Below, piece by piece: positions 19,675 to 29,208 of a stretch of 64,000 bases of DNA. A program made the translations under genes and the position numbers. Origin of the DNA: Cladophialophora immunda (taxonomy: Eukaryota > Ascomycota > Eurotiomycetes > Chaetothyriales > Herpotrichiellaceae). A model generated the notes under the pieces. That model was not told where the DNA came from. It was given only the letters and a program-made list of their open reading frames with translations, and did no database searches. The stretch is from contig NW_015622541.1 in NCBI RefSeq assembly GCF_000835495.1, positions 6,696,001 to 6,760,000 on the forward strand. The letters are read 5' to 3'. Each line of letters opens with the position of its first letter. Positions within the stretch are counted from its first letter, which is position 1.

Positions 19675-21067
19675 ATGGGCTCCGCTGAAACGATGAAAGC
19701 ACTCGTTTTCCATGGCCCATATGATGTGAGATTAGAAGACCGATCAAGTCCGTTGAGACAAGCCACTTTTGCCTGGCAATGTGTTACTGACCACACCCAG
19801 TCCCTCACGTGATAGACCCGACGGATGTGGTGGTCAAAACAACCTCTGCAGCGCTGTGTGGGAGGTACTATTATCTCCTCCGGTATGATTAAATGCTCTC
19901 AAGTGCTGACTGTGGAATGTCGCGAAGTGAGCTGCACCGCTATCGAGGGCATTCGAAGATCAACATGCAGCCCGGTTACATCTGTGGACACGAAGGCATG
20001 GGCATCGTGCATGAGGTCGGCAGCGAGGTCAGAAACTTCAAAGAGGGCGACAGAATAATCGCCCCGTTCACCATCAGTTGGTTCGTACTATGGTCCGGTT
20101 TCTGGCATTGCAAAGACTGAATATTTGCAGTGGCGAATGCTTCCATTGCAAGAGGGGCATCACCGGCCGTTGCGTGAAATGCAAGTCGTTTGGATCCGTC
20201 GCATTGGACGGATCGCAAGCCCAGTATTTCAGAGTGCCGTTGGCAGATTCCACGCTGTTTCACACTCCGCATGAAGGTGACCTGGGAGAGCTGCTGATCT
20301 TGATGACCGACATTTTTCCTACCGGGTAGGCAGACATTTCCCCAATCACCTACTTTTTCCATTGATCGCAAGGCCCGGCTGATGAAACGGCACACCAGAT
20401 TCAACGGGGCGAGAAACGCCTTCCGAGAAACTCCAAGCGATCAGTGGAAGGACATGACCGTGGTAGTGATCGGCTGCGGCCCTGTAGCGCTCTGTTCGAT
20501 CATCTGCGCCCTCGAATACAAACCCGCGCGAATTATCGCCATCGACTCGGTCCCTGATCGTCTGCAACGGGCCAAAGACCTGGGCTGCATCCCTCTCAAC
20601 TTCAAGACGGTAGATGCTGTCAAAGAGGTACTGAGCCTTACGGACGGCAATGGCGCTCATGCAGTCATCGAAGTGGTTGGTCTGAGTCCCGCGCTGAAGA
20701 CTGCTTACGACGTTATCTGTCCGGGCGGCAAGATCAGCTCAGTAGGTATGTTGTTACTCACATTGGCCCCTTGTTTGATTCAACGCTCACCACACCGGCA
20801 ATAGGCGTACATAATGGCGAGCTCCCATTCACGGCCGCAGACTGTTACAACAAGAATGTCCACATCCAGTTCGGCCGGTGCCCGGCAAGGTTCGTATTCA
20901 ACGAGGCCCTGAAAGCCCTGATCCGGAACAAAAGCACGATCGAGAAGATGGGATTCATAGATCTGGTGTTGCCGGGCCTGGATGAATCGTGTGTAGATGC
21001 TTTGCGGCGCTTTGAACGGGCCGAGGTCAACAAGGTGGTCTTCAAGCCCAACGGGCCGGACGCGTAG
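19675..21067 (+). CDS. Zinc-dependent medium-chain alcohol dehydrogenase
   Basis: A 364-residue alcohol dehydrogenase built from six exons: 19675-19747, 19801-19864, 19928-20080, 20131-20325, 20399-20745 and 20805-21067. The catalytic zinc ligands are Cys44 (ALCGSELH), His67 and Glu68 (ICGHEGMG). The structural zinc ligands are Cys97, Cys100, Cys103 and Cys111 in CGECFHCKRGITGRC. The Rossmann motif is VVVIGCGPVALCSI, and the NAD-preferring acidic residue lies in RIIAIDSVPDRLQRA. The GTTCGT donor at 20081 is required to rebuild the first structural cysteine across the junction. It closely follows SSADH on the same strand. A hydroxy-acid or alcohol to semialdehyde step is the natural reading, but the substrate is inferred. 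Confidence 0.88.
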
Positions 21068-21544
21068 CCAGGATTGAACAGCATTCAGCGTGACAAGAAA
21101 AGGGCAGCTCTTGAAAACTTACGGCTCAGTGCGGCTGAATCCTGTACCTTGTCAGCGAGGTGGTTCTGGGAAACTAATACAAGAGAGTTGCGCCCACAAA
21201 CCCAAGAGAACCATGAACCCGGGAGTGTATACACCATCTCCCAGCACCGAGCTCTTGCCAGCTCCTATACCACGCATTGAGCATTCACATACATTTAAGA
21301 TCGACTGAAACTATCGCCCAATCTGCGACTAGCAGTGCCCTACTAGGAAAGTGATCTCGATCCTACTAGCTGTTTTGGAGGCTCCATTGGTCAGTGGCCT
21401 TTGCTGTCATTACACCTCTTGGCCACCAGGCACCAACCAAAGAGCTGCCCTTTAAAAGCACAATCCTTGATCAAACAGGCATCTAATAAAAAGCCCGACT
21501 GATAACAGTGCGCACTTTCTATACCTTCAAACAATTTGGAAATA
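21068..21544. other. Intergenic region upstream of the alpha/beta hydrolase
   Basis: About 480 bases with no supported gene; a short frame at 21074-21308 has no domain content. Confidence 0.4.
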
Positions 21545-22610
21545 ATGGCGACAATGGATGACTATGACAAGGTAAAGGGAGAAGAGGAACATATCCTCCC
21601 TTTACCAGGCGACCGGCAACTGGCATACGCCCACAGCGGCCCCGCAACGTCTCGAACCGTCGTTATCTTCTTCACGGGCATCATGAGCGTCGGCACCGCA
21701 CCGAACACGCCTGCCCCGTGTCGCGACCTCGGGGTGCACTGGATTTCGCCTACGCTCCCGGGCATGGGGAATTCCAGCACTCGCGACAAGAAGGTACCCT
21801 ACTACGTCTCGTTGGCGAGAGACATGGTCGCCTTGCTGGCGCATCTGTACCCCACGGACGCCTTTGACGCCCTCTACGTTGCGGGAGGATCGTACGGCAC
21901 GGTGCAGGCACAAATGCTGTACGGAGCGCCGTATGACCTGTTTCCTCCTGGTCGCAAGATCGTCGGGTGCGTCCTGTTAAGCGGCTTCGCGCCCCTCAAA
22001 TACCACCCAGGCTATGCGAAGACACTGAACTGGCAGAACTGGTTCTCCTTCGGGCCCCCAACACGGGTGCTTCCCTTCCACCTTCTCCAGCGGCTTTTCC
22101 GCCTCGCAGTCGAGTCGAAACTGCACACCGTCGACGGCGCGAAGACGTTCCTCCGGCAGACGCTTATTGACAAGATGGACGACGAAGAAAAGTCGACGTT
22201 CGGCAAATGGCTGGAGAAGAATGACCTGGCCGAGGACGCCTTCTTGGACCAGATGGCGCGAGGAATTATCCGATGTTGTGTGAACTGGGATGGCTTCATG
22301 GAGGTCTCGGACGTGATACACTCCGACTGGGGATTTGAGCCCAAGGAGCTTGACGAAGAGCATGCGTCGAAACCAGTCCTCGTCGTCAGTTCAGACGTTG
22401 ACCAAATCGGCGGGAGCACCAATAACTGGCTGGTCGACAATTACAGGTCCACCAAGCACAAACTGGTGCCGGGAGGCCACATATCGTCCTTGTTTTATAT
22501 GGATGAAATATGGGATGAGATCATTCAAAGTAAGTGGCACCAGAACAGGTTTCCAGCGGTTTGAGTGAAACTTACACGCAGGCAGTGGCGAAATCGCAGG
22601 TAGACCGTGA
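21545..22610 (+). CDS. Alpha/beta hydrolase
   Basis: A serine hydrolase of 337 residues. Exons are 21545-22529 and 22582-22610. The nucleophile elbow is VAGGSYGTVQ with Ser116. The acid is expected at the Asp of VSSDVDQIGGS and the His at GGHISSLF near the end. VVIFFTGIMSVGTAP is the oxyanion-hole strand region. A consensus GTAAGT donor at 22530 gives a nine-residue last exon ending GEIAGRP; if the intron is retained the frame stays open to 22564 with a different tail (SKWHQNRFPAV). It is not an obvious esterase or epoxide hydrolase. Its position at the end of the catabolic run suggests ester or lactone hydrolysis, but this is only context. Confidence 0.82.
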
Positions 22611-22825
22611 TGCCTGATTATGGCTTGCCCCAAGGATCCATCGGCACATTTGGGCACAGGAGTCAATTGTGAAACCCGAGAGCCACAAGAAGAATACATG
22701 GGACCAGGCATGTGCACTTGACACCAGCCTAGAACAGGCAACAGCATAGACCCATCGTGGACTCGGCGGCAAACTAGATTTCTTCACGCTCCTGGTAGTG
22801 AGCTCCTCCTACCCTAGCAGGACAT

Positions 22826-23715
22826 TCAACTCGTCCAATATAGCGAAGTCAGACCCAAGTCCATGAACAACTTCTCTACCTCCTGTGGAGTCATCCGGTC
22901 ATAGTCGTAAGCGGCCTTGTTGGAATACCACGCCTGCGACAATTCTTAGCAGACTGGCCGTGGCTTCATTTGGTAGTAGCAGAATTACCTTTGATAATTT
23001 CCACAGTTTGTCCAGGCTGATCACATCGCCGTGGTGAAAGGCGTGTCTTTGAGCGAAGCTCTGGGCTTCTTGCTCAGACGTGCAAATCTGGATCCCGCTG
23101 CAGGCGAAACGAACGTCTATCCACCACTTGGAGGGAGGCGCAGAGAAGAAGGCATAGTACTGTTGCAGTGATCTCTCTCCATTTTCACCAATTACTTTGG
23201 TGATGTCCCCATCGACGACTTCGAAGGTCAAAAGCTCCCCTTGGGACGGAGTCAGGACTTTGACGTTGACCTCGCCCGGCGACAGCATGGCAGCAAGACC
23301 AAACGCGCACCATGCACAATTCACCCACCACAGCTTTCCTGCTTTTGTCTGACAAGCTGCAGGTCAACGACTGTTCACATTCAGTTGCGCACGGATTCGG
23401 AGTCTTTGTTCAAGACACTTACAACGATATAGGGTGTAGGCCTACTTGAATATTAGCTGGCTGAGCTTCCCGCTACTGCTGCTGGAATACTCACAGATGG
23501 GAGAATGGGTGGACCATTGCGATCGGAGTTGGTGTCGGCACTCCCTCGTCGTGCAGCTTTAGATGGTGGAGGTCATGAAGCTTGCGTAGCTGTAGCGTGA
23601 CCTGCGACTCGTCACGCGAGCCAGGAACCACGAGCTCTTGGACGGTAGGGTGGCGGCACCTCTCCAGGATAAATTGGAAGACCTCGTATCTGAGCTGGCG
23701 AGCGTCGCGATCCAT
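22826..23715 (-). CDS. MerB-like alkylmercury lyase family protein
   Basis: A 235-residue protein from four exons on the minus strand: 23715-23495, 23441-23423, 23348-22989 and 22933-22826, with introns of 53-74 nt. The N-terminus has the winged-helix pattern of MerB (FILERCRHPTVQELV, then HLKLHDEGVPTPTPIAMVHP). After splicing, HPFSHLPTPYIV leads to WWVNCAWCAFGLAA. Cys94 there aligns by eye with MerB Cys96. Cys163 in RFACSGIQICTS aligns with MerB Cys159. The MerB aspartate three residues after the first cysteine is replaced by Gly97. The C-terminus DKLWKLSKAWYSNKAAYDYD is also MerB-like. MerB breaks carbon-mercury bonds by protonolysis. No mercuric reductase gene lies in the window. Activity toward organomercurials is unproven given the missing Asp; an unrelated role of this fold is possible. 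Confidence 0.72.
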
Positions 23716-24790
23716 GGCTGTGATAGAGACGTGACTCTGAGTAGGGGCAGCCAGCGACGAATCCTTCGAATGTATTTCAATCGCAGTTGGCACGCGCCAG
23801 TAAGGTGTACGCCTTGTGACACATACTGGTACATAGCTTGGCCAATATGGTGGTAAATGCACCCCTCAATTCTACAGCACGAATCGCTTCTGTCGCCAAG
23901 GTCGAATGGGCAGCAAGATGGCGGATCGTCAAGCAGGGGAAGGTAGACCTTCGGTATTGCCCACTTGGTTTGGTAAGAAAATGTCAACTTCGCAGCCAAA
24001 GACAACAAGCATCAATGGCGTGGTCGCTCTAGCCCATCACGGCTTCGGCTTCAACCGAAAGTCTGTCTCCAGACTGCGGAGTGATCATCTTTCTTCCTCT
24101 TCGACATCCTTCTACCTGCCGTTTACGGTAGAATCAACATCTGATCGACCTCCAAAGGGGACAACTCGACTAATTGTGGAAGGTCCTGTTGTCTGATGAT
24201 CGCCCGAGTATGGCCTGATGACGAGCGATCTCCCCGGGGCAAGCCAATGGCAAATGGTCTGCGCTCGCTACGTGTGCGCCACCTACCTCAAAGCGAGGAG
24301 CCTGTGTCATGGGGATGTTTGGCACTCGCCTCCTCCGCAGCTAACCTCATACCTTCCTAATCTTTCTGCATGTCCTGCCTTTTGTCTCTCAAGAAACCAT
24401 TAAGAGGGTGACAGCCAGTCGCCGCTGCCCTTGAGCTCAGACTTGCCCGACCGAAAGGGATTTCAGCCCAGGCGCAATGAACAATCGGGCACCATTTTTT
24501 ATGTGAAAAACGAAGCTGAGCCTATCGAGGCACTCTCAATCGATGAGCACACGATGATACGAGCTCCAGGGAGCTCCAAGGTGAATGGTTCCGACCCTAC
24601 AGCTGCCATTCGTATCGCGCATTGTGGTATGATCCTTCGTTGTGGTGGGTGGAAATTGTTACAGCAGAGATATATATGCAGATGAGGTGAGGACCTGAGC
24701 GCTCCTGGCAATTCATTATCAAAAATAACTTCGCCCCAATGAGGATTGCAAATTCCGCCCTGAGCCATTAACTAACTTGGGAGAAATATC
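23716..24790. other. Divergent intergenic region
   Basis: About 1.1 kb between the MerB-like start and the membrane-protein start. Frames at 23906-24196 and 24431-24685 are open but show no recognised domain and no convincing splice context. Confidence 0.4.
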
Positions 24791-26799
24791 ATGCTGACAT
24801 GGATATGTTGCGGTGTATGTATGTCTAAGATTCCTTCACTGCAATACAGGCTCAATTGCTCATCTCGACATCTATTAGGAACTCCATCGCGTTAATCCTA
24901 TATTTTATTCCAGCGCTAGAGTCATATCCCACTGGTCCAAGATATGGGACCAGCACATATCTCAACGACACACGTCTCAGCGGCTCACTTCTGTTTACCT
25001 CAGTCACCAACGTAACCCTCCCATCGGCAGCCGAGTCGGAAAGCGAATTCCAAAGATCGATCCATCTGAGCCTCGTCCTCGCTTGTCTAGTCCTGCTTGT
25101 TTTCTATCATCTCCATGTCAAGTCTTCAGGCTACCAGACGAGTCTCTGCTGGGTGCACTCGACGGACTGCCGGATGTGGTTGTCGATGTTTGCATTGTCG
25201 ACTTCCTGGGCGACAATGGTCTTTTCCACGGCGTTCTGGTGGGACGATCACCCGTGCTGCCGGCCCAGAAGATTTTGGCCATGCATGGCTCGACTCGCTT
25301 TTGTTCCATGGATTCTGCTGATCACTTCTTCTTGGTGGTTGGTAAGGCTTGTGTTCCATCTTCTAGCTATTTGGGATCAAGAAAATCAAAACCTCTGGCG
25401 AGATAGCCAACGACAGACAAACAAACACGCAGAGAAAGATATCCAAGCCACCGAGAAAGGTTTCCAAGAAGTCGACGTGGCCGGTATGTCTCCAAAACCC
25501 TGGCATTCGGGAAAGCGGATGTACTACATCGAACCCGTCGGGCTCATAATTTTTGTGTGGTTGGCCTTGACCCCTGGGGTGTTGGGTGCTTGGAATGCTA
25601 AATTTTACACCCTTTCCCTCCTCACGGTCGCTGCGGCCTTCCTATATGTTCACGCAGTTATGGGCGACGAGTGTTACACAACCTGGCCTCACAAGAGCCG
25701 ACTGGACGATATCAGAATTCCACTGTGGTCTCCATTTGGCCACTGTATGGTCTACACGTTGCCGGCACGAGGACATGGATTGGAAGCTCAGATCACCCGA
25801 AAGATCAAGTCAGAACACAAGGTCTTGGACAAGTACCAGCACTTACTCGGCGCCTTGGACGTTGTCAGAGACAAATTCACTCTAGATGAGTGCAAATCTG
25901 CCATGTCCAAAGTAGTATCTGAGCGGCTGCGAACCTTGAACGCGTACAACCAGGAGAAAGAGATTCAGTATCTCGCGCGCTGGCTCTACCATCCGGGAGA
26001 GAATAATAATTCGAGCCCCAGAGAACCCACAAAGGATAGCTCTAAGGAACTTAAGGACATCTCTAAGGAACTTAAGGACAGCTCTAAGGAACCTATAAAG
26101 GAAAAAGGTCAAGGACTAGGTTCCCTGAAGGCCGCGAAGTGGGTGCCCGGGGCAAGTTGTATAGGCCGCGATGTTGTCATGGCACTGCTTCACTGCGAGC
26201 TGCTCCTGTTTGAGAGGCGTACGGAGCTCGCCAATCGGGGTGACGTCTGGAACCTTCGGAGCAGAAATTATTCGGGGCCCCTTTACTGTCGTTATGAAAA
26301 AGACATTGCCGTCGTTGGTGATCCGGAGAAAGAAAATCCAGGCCAAAAGATCAATGCTTTCAAAGACGCTGTCTGGTATGCTATTCGGGTTGTCAAGCAG
26401 ATCTCGAATGAGAAATGGGAAGACGGCAAGTGCGATGATCCTCTACTTACCCTCAACTTCAAAAAGCCAAGAAGGTCTGTTGTCAAGGAGCTCAACTTCG
26501 AAGGTTTATGGTTTCCATTTGAAGACATGTACGTGGAAAGGCTATGGTCCCTCTGTTGGGCGGCCGATCCGAGTACGTTTGGCGCGCTCTACCTCTTCCT
26601 CCAGGTGCTGTATCTGGATATCGGCAACGACAACAGGGTTCACATCGCGCCCTTGCAACCATGTGCGGAAAGCAAATACGACAGCGAATGGAGGTTGCGC
26701 TGGCGACACCTTTGGCAGACCGCTCTCGTTTGCGAAATCTTGATCATGCTTCCAACCATCACCAACTCTTTCTTCGTGGCAGTCGCCTCTGTCGTTTAG
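24791..26799 (+). CDS. Multi-spanning membrane protein of unknown function
   Basis: I do not recognise the family. The frame is 657 residues if a 24-base first exon (24791-24814, MLTWICCG) is joined by a short 35-base intron (GTATGT...TACAG, 24815-24849) to the long exon 24850-26799; otherwise no ATG opens the frame near 24850. Hydrophobic segments include SIALILYFIPAL, LSLVLACLVLLVFYHL, LAFVPWILLITSSWWLVRLV, GLIIFVWLALTPGVLGAW, LLTVAAAFLYVHAV and a C-terminal ALVCEILIMLPTITNSFFVA. A lysine-rich linker (about residues 405-430) is made of three 21-base repeats. The cytosolic part holds KINAFKDAVWYAIRVVKQIS. The pattern recalls large fungal membrane proteins with variable loops. Function is unknown. 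Confidence 0.65.
26040..26102 (+). repeat. Three 21-bp tandem repeats in the membrane-protein gene
   Basis: Three in-frame copies of ctctaaggaacttaaggaca plus one base encode SKELKD-type units; the third copy is diverged. Length change by whole units would keep the frame. Confidence 0.85.
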
Positions 26800-27040
26800 G
26801 CTATCCGTTTTGACTGACCAGCCGACCTTCGGCAAGCCACAACAAGTTCTTACACTGATTCAAAATGATCGGAGGGAATGAACTATTAGGGTGCCCGGAC
26901 AAAGAAACAAAGGCAAAGAGGAAATGTCAAAGTGTGTGGTATTTTACTGGTGCTCAAAATTTAGCAAGTCTAGGAGAATAAATCATGTGCAATCCGTCTC
27001 TCCGTCCACAGTGTCTACGAGCCTCGCCCATCAAAGCAGC
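26800..27040. other. Short intergenic region between convergent genes
   Basis: About 240 bases; holds the 3' ends of the membrane-protein and nitroreductase genes. Nothing else is seen. Confidence 0.4.
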
Positions 27041-27652
27041 TCAAGCAATGACCCGATATCTTCCTTCCAAGGGCTTCTTTTCCTTGGGAGCGGGCTTCTC
27101 GCCAGCTGGTTTCCCGATGACCATCTGAGCGGTCAGCTTCCAGTTCGCATCGATCGACCACGTCTTCTTCACCTCGTCGTCGATGAGCGGGTTGTAATGC
27201 TGCACATGGACTCCCAGACCCGCCGCCTCCATCGCGGTCCACAGTACCAATTGGTGCATGCCACTGCCTTGCTCTCGCCAGGCCTCGAATTTGTCGGCAT
27301 ACGCCACGAACGACATGATCGGGTCGTACGTGGATGGGTCCTCGAAGAACAAGATCGAGGCATATGCCGCTTGGAAGGAGTTCACTTTCGCCTCGGTGGC
27401 TGCGGCTTGCTCTGGGTTGCCGGCCACGTGTGGAGCCAAGGCGGCCCTGACAATGTCCCACAGCTTCTTGTGCTGTTCGCCCAGGAGGACGATGATGCGG
27501 GCGCTCTGGGTGTTGAATGCAGAGGGCGTCACGAGCAGGGTCTTCTTGACGATTTCCTCGAGCTTCGCGTCTGAAATGGTCGATTCGTTCGTCAGGTTGT
27601 AAATAGTGCGCCGGTTGGCGGCGAAGTCGAGGTAAGCATCTGCGTCAGACAT
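27041..27652 (-). CDS. Fungal nitroreductase (Hbn1/Frm2-like)
   Basis: A single-exon gene for 203 residues, the usual length for this small FMN enzyme group. The start MSDADAYLDFAANRRTIYNL has the FMN-binding RRT(I/Y)Y pattern. TPSAFNTQSARIIVLLGEQH is the family's second FMN contact. FEAWREQGSGMHQLVLWTAM then EAAGLGVHVQHYNPLID form the dimer and active-site helices. WKLTAQMVIGKPAG is the closing strand. Relatives in yeast reduce nitro compounds and act in oxidative-stress response and fatty-acid signalling. The gene stands alone with a TATA-box promoter, so it is probably inducible. A longer frame on the opposite strand is a shadow. Confidence 0.92.
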   Translation of the reverse strand: MSDADAYLDFAANRRTIYNLTNESTISDAKLEEIVKKTLLVTPSAFNTQSARIIVLLGEQHKKLWDIVRAALAPHVAGNPEQAAATEAKVNSFQAAYASILFFEDPSTYDPIMSFVAYADKFEAWREQGSGMHQLVLWTAMEAAGLGVHVQHYNPLIDDEVKKTWSIDANWKLTAQMVIGKPAGEKPAPKEKKPLEGRYRVIA

Positions 27653-27792
27653 GGTGACTTCGTACTAAGATGGCAACGAGCTTGACTTGATTGAACTGCA
27701 CTCTGGGGTTGATGTTGTCTCGGTCTCCACGGTCTTGGTTGTTTTGTGCTTGTCCTGGTTGTAAGTTAATCGAGTCGTCAAGCTCCGTCCTT

Positions 27793-27803
27793 CCCCTTTT
27801 ATA
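27793..27803 (-). promoter_or_regulatory. TATA box of the nitroreductase gene
   Basis: On the minus strand TATAAAAGGGG lies about 145 bases upstream of the ATG at 27652, followed by a long leader. This is the best TATA match I noticed in the window. Confidence 0.5.
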
Positions 27804-29208
27804 TTCCATTCCCAGCCAGCCCTATACCCTTTTTCTCCCCCACCACCTGTGTGCCATATACTAGACAGCGCGCATTCCATCATGCTAGGTAATTCCTTAG
27901 GAAGCAGATAAAGCTGGGAGAGGCTGCACCATCGGTAAGCATTGTTGTCCTAGCCGAGTTCCTGGCGAGGTTGGGCGCTGAAGCCGCATTCTCGATGGCG
28001 GAAATGGTCCGATGCGGAGCTGCAACATGACGCAAAGGGCGCAACATTTCGATGGCTGCTTTCCTAAAGCGCTTGTCGATAAGGAACGTTACTAATATCC
28101 CTCAACAGTGTTTCCATAATCGCCGCTCTACCAGTGGTTTATATCAGCGGCCTCGCTGGACTGCTTCCAAATCGCACAGACACTCGTGCTGGTCTGGATG
28201 GGCTTCTTACAACGATTGTTTCTCCGGCGCCAGCACACAGCACAGCTTGACCGCTACGAATCCAATGGGAATGGACGATGTTCGCATACTGCGTTGAGTC
28301 TGGTTGCTGGGTGAGTGTTTACAGCATCTGCCGCCAACAGAGCATTCTGTTTTGGGGCCAATGACGACTCGTCTGCCTCGTTGACCGTCGCGATTGACTT
28401 GAATTCTATTGTCCCCTAGACTGACTCCGATCTCTGCTTAAAGTCCTCATCCTTCTCATCAGTGGCAGCCATTTCGAAGTCATCTAGTGTTTCCAGTCAG
28501 CAAAGGCCCAGTCGACTTACTCCTCATTATGTACTGCTTCCAGTCCGCAGCAGTCGTGGGCGCCGCGTCTCAGCCTTACAATACTGAACTCGGGAATGAC
28601 TTCGGCCCGCAACTCCGAGCGCAAGTGCCCACACCGGCAAGTTCGTTTGTACGTAGCAGATGCTATCCCTACCTACACTACAGCCTGTGTTATGGCGCTA
28701 TCTCAGAGTGAGCATGAGTATGGCAAGTGCAGGTACGGTAAACATGGCCTTACAGTTAGGCAATCATATACTAGAAGACAGACTGTATATTTAGGTGTTG
28801 ATGATGAGGTTGAAATATACAGCCGAGACGACAATCGTGTCCCGCAGCGACGAATCTCGACTGGCAACACCTTGACTTGTCCGGTCTGAGAAGCTCCGTT
28901 CTCTAAAAGGGTGGACTTTTCGACAAGGAGATTTGGTGCTGTGTAAAAACCCTCTAGCGTCACCCTTCGCGACGAGGTCCCTGCCGAAAAGACGACTATA
29001 CGATGCAGCACGACGTCTCAGCCTTGGGACGACGCCTTCACCACACATAGCTGTCTGTGATTTGGTGATCTGAATGAACATCTACGGTTTGGTATTGATC
29101 AGTTATTGTATTCTTGTTCAAAAGTACACAGGGCCAATGCTGTCAGTACTTCATTTCATCCGCCCACCATTAGAGCACATAAACCGCTCTGTCTCTCCAG
29201 GAACGAGT
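27804..29208. other. Intergenic region, no gene supported
   Basis: About 1.4 kb upstream of the nitroreductase and downstream of the PNP-TPR gene. Several short frames (for example 28487-28711, 28791-29081) lack domain content. No tRNA or repeat is recognised. Confidence 0.4.

Noticed and set aside
22826..23715. MerB-like gene as bacterial contamination or a plasmid mer operon
   Set aside because: Three fungal-type introns are needed to build it and no other mer genes are present.
26891..27574. 227-codon plus-strand frame
   Set aside because: Antisense to the well-supported nitroreductase; composition is not protein-like.
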